Assembly: GCF_034044715.1 (NCBI RefSeq)
Contig: NZ_JAXCLW010000001.1
Location: forward strand, 248,001 to 312,000
DNA length: 64,000 bases
Source: Dongia_B soli
GTDB taxonomy: Bacteria > Pseudomonadota > Alphaproteobacteria > Dongiales > Dongiaceae
Direction: 5' to 3'
Made by a program: the position numbers and the translations under genes. The notes below the pieces were generated by a model, which searched no databases, had not been told where the DNA came from, and worked only from the letters and a program-made list of their open reading frames with translations. Of the stretch, positions 8,662-18,057 are shown one piece after another. Numbering within the stretch: the first letter of the stretch is position 1; every line of letters begins with the position of its first letter.

Positions 8662-10980
8662 ATGTCACGAGCAACGAATCAACGCATGGGCCAGCGGCTT
8701 GGCATGTATGCCCTGGTCATCAATGACGAACTCAATCAGCAGTCAGCGCTGGGACGAGCAATCCGTTCACTAGTGGAAGAGCTTCGCGAGCGCGATGTAG
8801 ACATTGTAGAAGCGGTAACCGTGGATGACGCCCGCGCGATTGCGGCTTCCGATACAGCGATCCAATGCGTGCTGCTCGACTGGGATATCAAGGAGGACAA
8901 GAACCACACCGATGTCACGGCACTTCTGGGCCATATCCGGGCGAGAAACTCCAAGGTCCCTATCTTTTTGACGACCGATCGCAGCACAGCGTCGAAAATC
9001 CCGACCCAGGCCATGCAGGAGGCCGATGATTTCATCTGGCTCCTGGAAGATACAACGGATTTTGTCGCCGGTCGCATCGTTGCCGCCATGCAGCGTTATC
9101 GCGAACAGGTTTTGCCGCCCATGTTCCGCGCCCTGGCACGGTTCTCGCGTGTCTATGAATATTCCTGGCATACGCCGGGTCATACCGGTGGCACCGCCTT
9201 CCTGAAGGCGCCGGCGGGTCGCGCTTTTTTCGAATTTTTCGGCGAAAGCCTGTTTCGTTCCGATTTGTCGATTTCAGTAGGCCAGCTTGGCTCTCTGTTG
9301 GACCATTCCGGCCCGATCGGTGAAGGCGAGCGTTATGCGGCCCGCGTCTTCGGTGCCCATCGCAGCTATACTGTGACCAATGGGTCGTCGACCTCGAACC
9401 GCGTCATCCTCATGGCCAGCGTGACCCGCGACCAGGTGGCGCTTTGCGACCGCAACTGCCACAAATCGGTCGAACATGCGATGACGCTCTCCGGCGCCAT
9501 ACCCACCTATCTGGTGCCGACCCGCAACAAGCTTGGCATTATCGGCCCGATCCCACCGGAACGGCTGACAGCTGAAGCGCTCAAACGGGCGATCTCCAGC
9601 AATCCGTTGGTCCGCAAGGACGTCGACCCGACCCCGGTACACACCGTCATCACCAATTCAACCTATGACGGGCTATGCTATAACGTGACCCGGGTCGAGG
9701 AGATCCTCGGCGCGTCGGTCGACCGCCTGCATTTCGACGAAGCGTGGTACGGCTATGCCCGGTTCAATCCCATCTATCGCGATCGTTTCGGCATGCATGG
9801 GGATCCTAAGGATCACAAGCCGGACGGCCCGACGGTTTTCACCACCCAGTCGACGCACAAACTGCTTGCCGCCTTGTCCCAAGCCTCCTTCATTCATATA
9901 CGCGACGGCCGGCGTCCGATCGATCATGGACGCTTCAACGAAGCCTTCATGATGCATGCTTCCACATCGCCGCAATATGCCATTATCGCGTCGAACGATG
10001 TCAGCGCGGCAATGATGGATGATTCAGGTGAGGCCTTGACCACCGAATCGATCCGCGAAGCCGTAGCCTTCCGCCAGATGCTGGCGCGACTATACGCGGA
10101 GTTCACCAAGAAGAACGACTGGTTCTTCGATGCCTGGCAGCCGGAGAGCGTCAAGGATCCCGCGTCCAAAAAGAAAGTTTCTTTCCATGAGGCGGAAGAA
10201 GATCATCTGGTGAGTGATCCCAATTGCTGGATTTTGCGGCCGAATGAAGACTGGCACGGCTTCGGGGATCTCGAAGACGGCTATTGCATGTTGGATCCCA
10301 TCAAAGTCTCGATCCTGACACCAGGGGCGACGCCAAGTGGAGGCATCGGGAAAGACGGCATTCCAGCAACGGTCCTGACCGCCTATCTGGGACAGCAGGG
10401 AATCGTGGTCGAAAAGACAACGGACTTCACGATCCTGTTCCTGTTCTCGCTTGGTGTCACCAAGGGGAAATGGGGCACGCTCGTCAATGCCCTGCTTGAT
10501 TTCAAACGCGATTACGATGCCAACGCCCCTTTGGAACAGGTCCTGCCCGGTCTTGTTGCGTCATACCCGGCCACCTATCGCGACATGGGATTACGCGATC
10601 TTGCCAGCTCGATGTTCGCCGCCATGAAGAAGGTGCGCACCACCGAATTCATGGCCAAGGGTTTTGCAACGCTGCCGACCCCCGATCTTAGCCCCGTAGA
10701 GGCCTATGAGCAGTTGGTGAGGGGCAATGTCGAGCAGGTGACATTGGACGAAATGGTGGGCCGCACCGTGGCTACCGGTGTTGTTCCTTATCCGCCCGGT
10801 ATTCCCTTGATGATGCCGGGGGAAAATGCCGGGCCGGCGGATGGCCCGTTGCTCGGCTATCTTAAATCGTTGGAGGCCTTTGACCATCTCTTCCCCGGCT
10901 TCACCCACGACACCCACGGTGTCGAAGTGGAAGACGGCAAATATCGGGTCTATTGCGTCAAAGGCGGTAAAAGGAAATGA
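8662..10980 (+). CDS. adiA: biodegradative arginine decarboxylase, AdiA-like
   Basis: PLP enzyme that converts arginine to agmatine and CO2, consuming a proton. From ATG 8662 (AGGAG 8 nt upstream) it has 772 residues, close to E. coli AdiA. Layout: an N-terminal receiver-like wing domain (about 15-145), then the large fold-type I domain with Lys400 in STHKLLAALSQASF as the PLP lysine. Further AdiA-like segments are SGPIGEGERYAARVFGAHR, FNEAFMMHASTSPQYA, and the C-terminal PYPPGIPLMMPGEN. Lysine and ornithine decarboxylases share the fold, so arginine specificity rests on overall similarity. No AdiC-type arginine/agmatine antiporter is adjacent. A hairpin terminator follows the stop. Confidence 0.87.
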   Translation: MSRATNQRMGQRLGMYALVINDELNQQSALGRAIRSLVEELRERDVDIVEAVTVDDARAIAASDTAIQCVLLDWDIKEDKNHTDVTALLGHIRARNSKVPIFLTTDRSTASKIPTQAMQEADDFIWLLEDTTDFVAGRIVAAMQRYREQVLPPMFRALARFSRVYEYSWHTPGHTGGTAFLKAPAGRAFFEFFGESLFRSDLSISVGQLGSLLDHSGPIGEGERYAARVFGAHRSYTVTNGSSTSNRVILMASVTRDQVALCDRNCHKSVEHAMTLSGAIPTYLVPTRNKLGIIGPIPPERLTAEALKRAISSNPLVRKDVDPTPVHTVITNSTYDGLCYNVTRVEEILGASVDRLHFDEAWYGYARFNPIYRDRFGMHGDPKDHKPDGPTVFTTQSTHKLLAALSQASFIHIRDGRRPIDHGRFNEAFMMHASTSPQYAIIASNDVSAAMMDDSGEALTTESIREAVAFRQMLARLYAEFTKKNDWFFDAWQPESVKDPASKKKVSFHEAEEDHLVSDPNCWILRPNEDWHGFGDLEDGYCMLDPIKVSILTPGATPSGGIGKDGIPATVLTAYLGQQGIVVEKTTDFTILFLFSLGVTKGKWGTLVNALLDFKRDYDANAPLEQVLPGLVASYPATYRDMGLRDLASSMFAAMKKVRTTEFMAKGFATLPTPDLSPVEAYEQLVRGNVEQVTLDEMVGRTVATGVVPYPPGIPLMMPGENAGPADGPLLGYLKSLEAFDHLFPGFTHDTHGVEVEDGKYRVYCVKGGKRK

Positions 10981-10985
10981 GTTCA

Positions 10986-11021
10986 ATCGGCGTGCGGGAC
11001 TAATGCCGCCCGCACGCCGAT
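10986..11021. terminator. hairpin between convergent adiA and MFS genes
   Basis: A perfect 13-bp stem, ATCGGCGTGCGGG with CCCGCACGCCGAT, and a 10-nt loop, in the 45-bp gap between two convergent genes. There is no T-run on either side, so it may act as an mRNA-stabilising or Rho-assisted end rather than a canonical intrinsic terminator. Its position between convergent stops suggests it serves both transcripts. Confidence 0.7.
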
Positions 11022-11025
11022 CATA

Positions 11026-12693
11026 TCACAGGCTGCGCGCAACGTAACTGACAGCGCGGCGCACCACCGGCGGCTTATCGCTGCGATGGAAACCAGCCAC
11101 CCGTTCGATGATCTGCTGATCGTGAACCGTTAGCCGGTCCAGCATCCGAAGATGCTGCAGCCAGCTATCGACGGTATAGATCTCCTCCCAGATTTCGGGC
11201 CTATTGACATCGCGATAGAGCGCCCAGCGCGTCGCACCATTGCGCAACCTCACCCGGCGGAGATCGCGTACCGCCCGCAGGAATGCCCGGTGCTGGTCCT
11301 GATTTATCGTGTATTCGATCATGACGAGCACCGCGCCGCGTCGCATGTCCAGCCCGCCCGCGACCCTTTCAGGTTCTGCTGGAGCCGGCCGTGCCGCGCT
11401 GACATCGAAGGCCGTCAATTCCGGCAATTTCAGGCGATAAGCAAAAACCGCGATTATCACCATAGCCGCGCCGGATACCAGGAACGCTTCCTGCAACCCG
11501 AACAGATCGGCGACCACACCCCATAGGAACGATCCCAGACTGAGGCCGCCATAAAGGGTCGTTTGGTAGAGTGCGAGGGCGCGTGCTTTCACCCATTCCG
11601 GCACAAGGACCTGGACTGCCGTATTATAAGTCGACAGAGCGGCGATCCAGGCGCCCCCGGCAATGATCAGAGCCGGCACCAGCACGACCAGATAGGTGGC
11701 GAGCCCGGCCGTCAGCAAGACAAGCCCAAAGACCGCGCCGCCAAGGCTGATGAGTGCGCTGCTGCCAAGAATTTGCCGCGCATAGCCTACCTGGGTACTG
11801 CCAAGAATGGCGCCCAAGCCAAGTGATCCGAGCAGCACTCCGTAAACCAGTGAGCCGCCATCCAGCAGCCGATGTGCCAAGAGCGGCAGCAGCGCCCAAA
11901 TCGAACTGGCCGTCAGGCCAAAGAAAAACGACCGGATCATGACGAGGCGGGTGACGCTGGAATAGCGCGCGAAGCGCAACGCCGCGACCATGCCTTCGTA
12001 GAGGCGCTCCGGTGGCAGATGCCATTGATGAGGTGGGCGTCGCCACCGCCACAAGGCCCACAACAGGCCGATATAGGCCAGTGTATTGGCGCAGAATACC
12101 CAGCCTGGCCCCAGCCCGGCTAGCATGAGACCGCCGATCGCGGGTCCCACGGCACGCGCGACATTGTAGTTGACGCTGTTCAGCAGCACCGCATCGGCTA
12201 CCATGGTCTTGGGAACCTGCTCGCCCACAGCGGCCTGCCAGGCCGGAACGGTCACTGCGCTGCCGAGGGATACCCAGAAGGTCAGCAGGATGAGCCAGAA
12301 GGGATTAAGGAGATGCAGGAAGGACATCGCGGTGAGGACGATGCTGCCCAGCATCTCGATCGATTGGCCGATCAGCATGATCCGGCGCCGGTCGTAATTA
12401 TCGGCGAGAACGCCGGCTGCGATCGACAGCATCACCAGTGGGAGAGACGCGGCCACTTGGATCATGGCGACTGTCGTCGAGCTGGCATGACTGGAGGTGA
12501 CGATCCAGGCCGCCGCGACGGATTGCGCCCAAGTGCAGAGGTTGGCGAAAAGATCGGTAATCCAGATGAGACGAAAGGCTTCGATCGTCAGCGGTGCCCA
12601 GCTCGACTGCCACTTCCTCGGCTTTTGCGCAATCGGTGCCGCCTCCGGATTGTCCTGCTTCAGATCCTGTTTCGGTGAGACGGATTGCAGCAT
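11026..12693 (-). CDS. MFS transporter (MFS_3/EntS-like) with C-terminal ABM-like domain
   Basis: A roughly 555-residue exporter-type MFS protein. About 12 membrane segments occupy residues 35-425, starting at the EAFRLIWITDLFANLCTW segment and including the motif A loop ADNYDRRRIM. A soluble C-terminal region of about 100 residues follows, beginning GAVLVMIEYTINQDQHRAF, which resembles the antibiotic-biosynthesis monooxygenase (ABM) fold seen at the end of many MFS_3 proteins. ATG 12693 with AGG 6 nt upstream is preferred over TTG 12714. It lies 28 bp after livM on the same strand, so it may be the last gene of the liv-type operon. Substrate unknown. Confidence 0.8.
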   Translation of the reverse strand: MLQSVSPKQDLKQDNPEAAPIAQKPRKWQSSWAPLTIEAFRLIWITDLFANLCTWAQSVAAAWIVTSSHASSTTVAMIQVAASLPLVMLSIAAGVLADNYDRRRIMLIGQSIEMLGSIVLTAMSFLHLLNPFWLILLTFWVSLGSAVTVPAWQAAVGEQVPKTMVADAVLLNSVNYNVARAVGPAIGGLMLAGLGPGWVFCANTLAYIGLLWALWRWRRPPHQWHLPPERLYEGMVAALRFARYSSVTRLVMIRSFFFGLTASSIWALLPLLAHRLLDGGSLVYGVLLGSLGLGAILGSTQVGYARQILGSSALISLGGAVFGLVLLTAGLATYLVVLVPALIIAGGAWIAALSTYNTAVQVLVPEWVKARALALYQTTLYGGLSLGSFLWGVVADLFGLQEAFLVSGAAMVIIAVFAYRLKLPELTAFDVSAARPAPAEPERVAGGLDMRRGAVLVMIEYTINQDQHRAFLRAVRDLRRVRLRNGATRWALYRDVNRPEIWEEIYTVDSWLQHLRMLDRLTVHDQQIIERVAGFHRSDKPPVVRRAVSYVARSL

Positions 12694-12721
12694 CGGCCAC
12701 CTAATGGAACGCAATCTATCA

Positions 12722-13651
12722 TCAAGTGGATTTCTTCAATCTCGCAGGATGGCGCTGGAAAAGGCCGACGATGCCCTGTCGGAACAGCAAGACACAGACG
12801 ACGAAGACCAGGCCCTGGATGACCGTCACCCAGGCACCCAAGGGCGCCAGATAATTTTCCATGGCGACGATAACAAAGGCACCGACGACCGGCCCCAAAA
12901 TCGTTCCCATGCCGCCGACCAGCACGATCAGGATGACCTCGCCCGACATCATCCAATGCACATCGGTCAGCGATGCCAGCTGGAAAACGATCACCTTGGT
13001 GGCGCCCGCCAAACCAGCCAGCGCGGCCGACAGGACGAAAACCAGCAATTTGTATTGCGACGCACGATATCCCAGGGAGATCGCCCTTGATTCGTTATCG
13101 CGAATGGCTTTCAACACCTGGCCGAAGGGTGAATGGACAATGCGGAAAATCATCCAGAATCCGCCGAGAAAAATCAACGCCACGACATGATAAAGCGCCA
13201 GATCATTGGCGAGGTTGATAACGCCGAAAAGATTGCCGCGCGGAACAGATTGAATGCCATCTTCGCCGCCGGTGAAGCCTGCTTGCAGGGCAAAGAAATA
13301 GATCATCTGCGCCAGAGCCAGGGTGATCATGGCAAAATAAATTCCCTGACGACGGATAGCTAAAGCGCCAAAGATCAGGCCAAGTAGAGCGGCTGCAGAT
13401 GTGCCCAAAAGAATACACAGTTCCGGCGGCCATCCCCAGATCTTCGCGGCATGGGCACAGACGTAGCTCGCCATGCCGAAATACGCGGCATGACCGAATG
13501 AGAGCAGACCGCCATAGCCGAGCAGGAGGTTGAAGGCGCAGGCGAAAAGCGCGAAGCACAGCACCTTCATCAGGAATATCGGATAGAGAATGTGAGGCCC
13601 AATCACCAGCAAAGCGATTAGAATGAGGAAGCTGCGCGTATATCTCGTCAC
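12722..13651 (-). CDS. livM: branched-chain amino acid ABC permease LivM-like
   Basis: Inner-membrane permease of 309 residues with about eight to nine hydrophobic segments. LivM features include YGGLLSFGHAAYFGM near residues 45-60, the FTGGEDGIQSV segment, and the cytoplasmic loop RDNESRAISLGYRASQYK that contacts the ATPase. The GTG start (13651) overlaps the livH stop (GTGA), showing tight coupling. The substrate could be branched-chain amino acids, amides or urea, since this family is broad. There is no terminator before the downstream MFS gene. Confidence 0.9.
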   Translation of the reverse strand: MTRYTRSFLILIALLVIGPHILYPIFLMKVLCFALFACAFNLLLGYGGLLSFGHAAYFGMASYVCAHAAKIWGWPPELCILLGTSAAALLGLIFGALAIRRQGIYFAMITLALAQMIYFFALQAGFTGGEDGIQSVPRGNLFGVINLANDLALYHVVALIFLGGFWMIFRIVHSPFGQVLKAIRDNESRAISLGYRASQYKLLVFVLSAALAGLAGATKVIVFQLASLTDVHWMMSGEVILIVLVGGMGTILGPVVGAFVIVAMENYLAPLGAWVTVIQGLVFVVCVLLFRQGIVGLFQRHPARLKKST

Positions 13652-14532
13652 ACGCGCCTCCCAAAGAGACCAGCCGGCTTCAACAGCAGGACGATGGCCA
13701 TGATGATGAAGATAACGGTCGAGGATGCTTCGGGATAAAGGAGCTTGGTCAATCCTTCGATCAAGCCGAGGGCAAAGCCCGTCACGATGGACCCTGCAAT
13801 CGATCCCATGCCACCGATCACCACGACAGCGAAAACGGTGATGATCATGTCGGCGCCCATATTGGGATTGACCGAATAGATGGGTGCCGCCATGACACCG
13901 GCGAGGGCGGCCAGCCCGACGCCACCGCCATAGGTGAGTGTGATCAGACGCGGAACATTAATACCGAAAGCCTGAACCAAGGTCGGATTCTCGGTTGCGG
14001 CCCGCAGATAGGCGCCAAGCTTGGTCTTCTCGACCAGCCACGTAGCGAGGCAGACCGATAGCGATAGCAGGATCACCCAAAGCCGGTAATTCGGCAGGAA
14101 CATGAAGCCTAGATTCTGACCGCCGGCCAAGGTCAGCGGGATTCCGTAAGGCAGACCCGACACACCATATCGGATGCGGAATAGCCCCTGAATGATCAAG
14201 GCGAGGCCGAAAGTCAGAAGCAGGCCATAAAGATGGTCGAGGTGATGCAGCCGGGAAATCAACAGACGCTCCAGCACCAGGCCGAATATGCCCACCAGAA
14301 CCGGCACCAGCAGCAATGCCCACCAATAGCCGACCCCAAAATAGCTCAGCAGCATCCAGGTCAGAAAGGCTCCCATCATATACTGCGCCCCGTGAGCGAA
14401 GTTGATGATGTTCAGCAAGCCGAAAATGATCGCCAATCCCAGACTGAGCAAGGCATAGAACGAGCCGTTGATCAGCCCCAGAAGGAGCTGACCGAACAAG
14501 GCCTGGGATGGGATGCCGAGAATCGTGAACAT
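13648..14532 (-). CDS. livH: branched-chain amino acid ABC permease LivH-like
   Basis: Inner-membrane permease of 294 residues, the partner of LivM. Signature segments are the N-terminal LLGLINGSFYALLSLGLAII, NIINFAHGAQYMMGAF, the cytoplasmic coupling loop AATENPTLVQAFGIN, and GGMGSIAGSIVTGFALGLIE near the C-terminus. It starts 15 bp after the binding-protein stop. The order here is unusual for liv operons, with both ATPases first, then the binding protein, then the two permeases. Confidence 0.92.
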   Translation of the reverse strand: MFTILGIPSQALFGQLLLGLINGSFYALLSLGLAIIFGLLNIINFAHGAQYMMGAFLTWMLLSYFGVGYWWALLLVPVLVGIFGLVLERLLISRLHHLDHLYGLLLTFGLALIIQGLFRIRYGVSGLPYGIPLTLAGGQNLGFMFLPNYRLWVILLSLSVCLATWLVEKTKLGAYLRAATENPTLVQAFGINVPRLITLTYGGGVGLAALAGVMAAPIYSVNPNMGADMIITVFAVVVIGGMGSIAGSIVTGFALGLIEGLTKLLYPEASSTVIFIIMAIVLLLKPAGLFGRRV

Positions 14533-14547
14533 GCGCTTTGTCGAGTG

Positions 14548-15747
14548 TTACTTGACGAGCGGGCATCCGCCTTCATTGAGCGGTCGGAAGGCCTCTGCGG
14601 CAGGAATGGTCGCCAGCAGTTTGTAGTAATCCCAGTCTCCCTTCGATTCCTCGGGCTTCTTCACTTCAAAGAGATACATGTCGTGGGTGACACGGCCATC
14701 GATTCTGACCTGCCCCTTGCCGAATAGCGGATCATCGGTTGGCATCTCTTTCATTTTCGCCATGACGACCGACGCATCCTTGCTGTTGGTCGCCTCGATC
14801 GCTTTGAGATAATGCAGGACACTCGCATAGACGCCTGCATGGACCATGCTCGGCATCTTTCCGTCGCTTCTTTCGGCGAAACGCTTGGACCAGGCCCGCG
14901 TCGCGTCATTCAAATCCCAATAAAACGCCTCGGTGAGTACCAGCCCCTGAGCCACTTGCAGACCGAGCGCGTGGATATCAGTGATGAAAATGAGCAATCC
15001 GGCGAGCTTCTGGCCGCCCTGGGTAATGCCGAATTCCGCCGCCTGCTTGATGGTGTTGATGGTGTCACCGCCGGCATTGGCTAGACCGATCACCTTGGCG
15101 CCGGAGGCTTGCGCCTGCAACAGAAAGGATGAAAAGTCGCTACCGGGAAAGGGATGCTTGACCGAGCCGAGCACCTTACCGCCGGACTTTTCCACAAGTG
15201 CCGTCGTGTCGCGCTCCAGCGCATGGCCGAAGGCATAATCCGCCGTGATGAAGAACCAGGTGTCGCCGCCTTGCTTCACCATGGCACCGCCCGTGCCGTT
15301 GGCGAGGGCCCAGGTATCATAGGTCCAATGAATCGTATTGGGCGAGCATTGCTTCCCGGTCAGATCCGCGGCACCTGCCCCGGAATCGATGAAGATCTTG
15401 TTCTTCTCGCGTGTCACTTGTGAAACCGCAAGGGCGACCGAGGATGTGGGCACGTCGAAAATGGCATCGACACCCTCCTGATCATACCATTGCCGCGCAA
15501 TGCTCGACCCCACATCGGGCTTATTCTGGTGATCGGCTGAGACGATATTCACCCTGATCCCCTTATCTGTCGCTTTGAAATCTTCAACGGCCATGCGGGC
15601 GGCGATGACGGAACCTTCGCCAGAGAGATCGGCATAGACGCCGGAGCGATCATTGAGAATGCCGATTTTGACATCTATCTCGGCGCGAGCACCCGTCGTA
15701 AATGCGCCGGCAAAAAGGCCGGCTAACAAGATCGCACTCAATTTCAT
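14548..15747 (-). CDS. periplasmic branched-chain amino acid-type binding protein (LivJ/LivK family)
   Basis: A 399-residue solute-binding protein exported by a Sec signal peptide (MKLSAILLAGLFAGAFTTGA, likely cut after ARA at residue 22). The mature start EIDVKIGILNDRSGVYADL and the VNIVSADHQNKPDVG segment are typical of type I periplasmic receptors of the HAAT family. A GGGAGG site lies 7 nt before ATG 15747. Ligand unknown: these proteins bind amino acids, amides, aromatic acids or urea. Its place in one operon with livG, livF, livH and livM shows it feeds this transporter. Confidence 0.9.
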   Translation of the reverse strand: MKLSAILLAGLFAGAFTTGARAEIDVKIGILNDRSGVYADLSGEGSVIAARMAVEDFKATDKGIRVNIVSADHQNKPDVGSSIARQWYDQEGVDAIFDVPTSSVALAVSQVTREKNKIFIDSGAGAADLTGKQCSPNTIHWTYDTWALANGTGGAMVKQGGDTWFFITADYAFGHALERDTTALVEKSGGKVLGSVKHPFPGSDFSSFLLQAQASGAKVIGLANAGGDTINTIKQAAEFGITQGGQKLAGLLIFITDIHALGLQVAQGLVLTEAFYWDLNDATRAWSKRFAERSDGKMPSMVHAGVYASVLHYLKAIEATNSKDASVVMAKMKEMPTDDPLFGKGQVRIDGRVTHDMYLFEVKKPEESKGDWDYYKLLATIPAAEAFRPLNEGGCPLVK

Positions 15748-15780
15748 GCCAATCCTCCCTGTTTATTGGGCCGCTAGATC

Positions 15781-16497
15781 TCAGACTCCCAGATATGCGT
15801 GTAATTTGTCGATATTCCGGTCCAGCACTGCATTCTCGATCATATCCACCACCCGCCCCTGTTCGACAATGTAATGGCGGTCGGCGAGTTGTGCGGCGAA
15901 GCGGAAATTTTGCTCAACCAGAACGATGGTAAAGCCTTGCCGCTTCAGCTCATGAATGGTCCGCCCGATCTGCTTGATGATGACCGGCGCCAGGCCCTCT
16001 GTCGGCTCGTCAAGCAGCAACAGCCGGGCACCGGTCCGCAGGATGCGCGCGATCGCCAGCATCTGCTGTTCACCGCCTGACAGCTTGGTCCCCTGGCTAT
16101 CGACACGCTCCCGCAAATTCGGAAAGAGCGCGAAGATTTGGTCGAGCGAAAGCCCGCCTGGGCGGATGACCGGCGGCAATAGGAGATTCTCCCGCACCGA
16201 CAGGCTCGCGAAAATGCCCCGTTCCTCGGGGCAGTAGCCGATGCCGAGACGGGCGATGGCATCCGACGATGCCCGGATGATTTCATGACCAGCGAATTGA
16301 ATCGATCCTTCCCGCTGGCGCAGAATGCCGATGATCGCGCGTAGCGTCGTCGTCTTGCCTGCGCCGTTGCGGCCCAGCAATGTTACGACCTCACCATCGC
16401 GCACCTCGAAACCGAGCCCATGGAGGACATGTGATTCACCATACCAGGCGTCCAGCCCCTCGACTCGCAGCAACGAATGCGACGCGACATCACCCAT
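15781..16497 (-). CDS. livF: branched-chain amino acid ABC ATPase LivF-like
   Basis: Cytoplasmic ATP-hydrolysing subunit of 238 residues. Walker A GRNGAGKTT (about 42-50), the Q-loop region, the ABC signature LSGGEQQ and Walker B LLLLDEPTEGL are all present. The EGLAPVIIKQI and VEQNFRFAAQLADR segments identify LivF among ABC ATPases. Its ATG overlaps the end of livG by 8 bp, so the two are coupled. Together with LivG it forms the nucleotide-binding pair of the importer. Confidence 0.93.
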   Translation of the reverse strand: MGDVASHSLLRVEGLDAWYGESHVLHGLGFEVRDGEVVTLLGRNGAGKTTTLRAIIGILRQREGSIQFAGHEIIRASSDAIARLGIGYCPEERGIFASLSVRENLLLPPVIRPGGLSLDQIFALFPNLRERVDSQGTKLSGGEQQMLAIARILRTGARLLLLDEPTEGLAPVIIKQIGRTIHELKRQGFTIVLVEQNFRFAAQLADRHYIVEQGRVVDMIENAVLDRNIDKLHAYLGV

Positions 16498-17245
16498 GGC
16501 CGGTTCCGAGATAAGCTTCGATCACCTGGGGATCCTGTGAGATTGAGGCATAATCGCCTTCAGCCAGTAGGCGTCCGCGGGCAAGAACGCTGATCCGGTC
16601 TGATAAGGCGGCAACGACCGAGAGATTATGTTCGACCATCAGAATGGTGCGGTTTGCCGCGACGTGGCGGATGAGGGCTGCCATCCGCTGGATATCCTCA
16701 TGTCCCATGCCAGCGAGCGGTTCGTCCAGCAACAGCATGTCAGGGTCCAAAGCCAGGGTTGTCGCAACTTCAAGAGCCCGTTTACGGCCATAGGGCAGCT
16801 GACCGGCCGGCAGACCCGCAAAATCCTCCAGGCCAACATCTTCGAGCAATACCATTGCCGGTTTGTCGAACGCCTTGAGGGCTCGCTCAGACCGCCAAAA
16901 ATCGAAGGAAGCCCCGCGCTGGCGCTGCAACGCGATGCGGACATTTTCCAAGACCGTCAAATGAGGAAAGACCGCGGAAATTTGAAAAGATCGGACGATA
17001 CCCAGCCTGGCAATATCCGCCGCCCGCAATGACGTGATATCCCGGCCCTTATAGATAATCGAACCGCTGGTTGGGGCGAGAAATTTCGTCAGAAGATTGA
17101 AGCAAGTGGTCTTTCCTGCACCGTTGGGACCGATCAGCGCATGAATGGTGCCTTGTTTGATTATCAGGCTGACACCATCGACCGCGCGAAAACCGCCGAA
17201 TGCGATCGTCAGATTTCGCGTGGCGAGTATCGGCTCCGCCTCCAT
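16490..17245 (-). CDS. livG: branched-chain amino acid ABC ATPase LivG-like
   Basis: ATPase subunit of 251 residues. It contains Walker A GPNGAGKTTCFN, the LivG-type GIVRSFQISAVFPHLTV segment, a degenerate signature LPYGRKRALEVATTLA and Walker B MLLLDEPLAGM followed by GMGHEDIQRM. ATG 17245 is chosen because GGAGG stands 8 nt before it; GTG 17254 abuts the Shine-Dalgarno. First gene of the minus-strand liv-type operon. The 143 bp between it and the secreted Gly-rich gene stop should carry the operon promoter, though no clear boxes are seen. Confidence 0.92.
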   Translation of the reverse strand: MEAEPILATRNLTIAFGGFRAVDGVSLIIKQGTIHALIGPNGAGKTTCFNLLTKFLAPTSGSIIYKGRDITSLRAADIARLGIVRSFQISAVFPHLTVLENVRIALQRQRGASFDFWRSERALKAFDKPAMVLLEDVGLEDFAGLPAGQLPYGRKRALEVATTLALDPDMLLLDEPLAGMGHEDIQRMAALIRHVAANRTILMVEHNLSVVAALSDRISVLARGRLLAEGDYASISQDPQVIEAYLGTGHG

Positions 17246-17388
17246 CCCATGCACCTCCCCCGATCAGGTCACATCGTCGTATCTGCTTGGTTGGCCTGCC
17301 GTCCTTCTCCGGAACAATCAGAGCTTATGAAAACATGCGACATACGTCGAGAGGCAAGGTCGAAAGCAAAGCACTGTTCAGCTCGCCA

Positions 17389-18042
17389 TCAGCTGCCGCC
17401 TCCGCCTCCGCCGCCCCCGCCGCCGGAGCTGCCACCGCTCGAGCCGCTGCTGCCGGAGCTACCGCCCGAGCCGCCCATACTGGAGCCCGAGCTGGAGCCG
17501 CCGATGCTGGAGCCACCAATGCCCGAAGAGCCCGATTGCGGCGCTGTGGAGCCAGGTGAGGTGCAGATGCCGGTGCCACTTTCATTTGGGGTCCCGGCAT
17601 TTGGATTCCCGACGGCATTTGGATTCCCGACACCCCGGGTGTTTGGAACTGAGCTGTTGTTCAGCGTATTGCGCGTTCCCATCGAATTGCCGACGCCGCT
17701 CGTACTTGGCAGTGTACCGGTAACGCCTCCGCTCGACGCGCCAGGCGCGGTTCCACCACCTGGACCGCTTGCATCCAATGCCGGATTGTAGTTTTGGCTT
17801 TCCTTGGCCGCGCGTTGGCGGCGGCTTTCACAGGCCGTACGCGCAGCCGGTTCCAAAGCGGCGCAATCGGAGACCGGCGGAAAGGTTTTCGGTGTCCCGC
17901 TGCCGGCCGTCCCGCTTGGCTGAAGCGTGCTGGTGGTCGGTGTGATTGTCGGTGTTGTCGTATCACCGGTTTGGGCCAGCGCCGCCGCCGGCAGCAGGGG
18001 CGCAACTAGCAGCAAGCTCGCAAGGAGAATTGAACGGCTCAT
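17389..18042 (-). CDS. secreted Gly/Ser-rich low-complexity protein, unknown function
   Basis: A 217-residue protein of no recognised family. ATG 18042 has GGAG 9 nt upstream. An N-terminal Sec signal peptide (MSRSILLASLLLVAPLLPAA, cut near ALA at 22-24) is followed by a Thr/Pro-rich linker. Next comes a short cysteine-flanked charged stretch, DCAALEPAARTACESRRQR (about 60-78), which could be a small structured element. Then come Gly/Asn/Ser-rich repeats including NPNAVGNPNAG, and a tail of GGSSG units ending in 11 glycines. Three cysteines are present in the mature part. Likely periplasmic or surface exposed. The GC-rich triplet tail is prone to length variation. Confidence 0.6.
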   Translation of the reverse strand: MSRSILLASLLLVAPLLPAAALAQTGDTTTPTITPTTSTLQPSGTAGSGTPKTFPPVSDCAALEPAARTACESRRQRAAKESQNYNPALDASGPGGGTAPGASSGGVTGTLPSTSGVGNSMGTRNTLNNSSVPNTRGVGNPNAVGNPNAGTPNESGTGICTSPGSTAPQSGSSGIGGSSIGGSSSGSSMGGSGGSSGSSGSSGGSSGGGGGGGGGGS

Positions 18043-18057
18043 GACATTACGCTCCAC

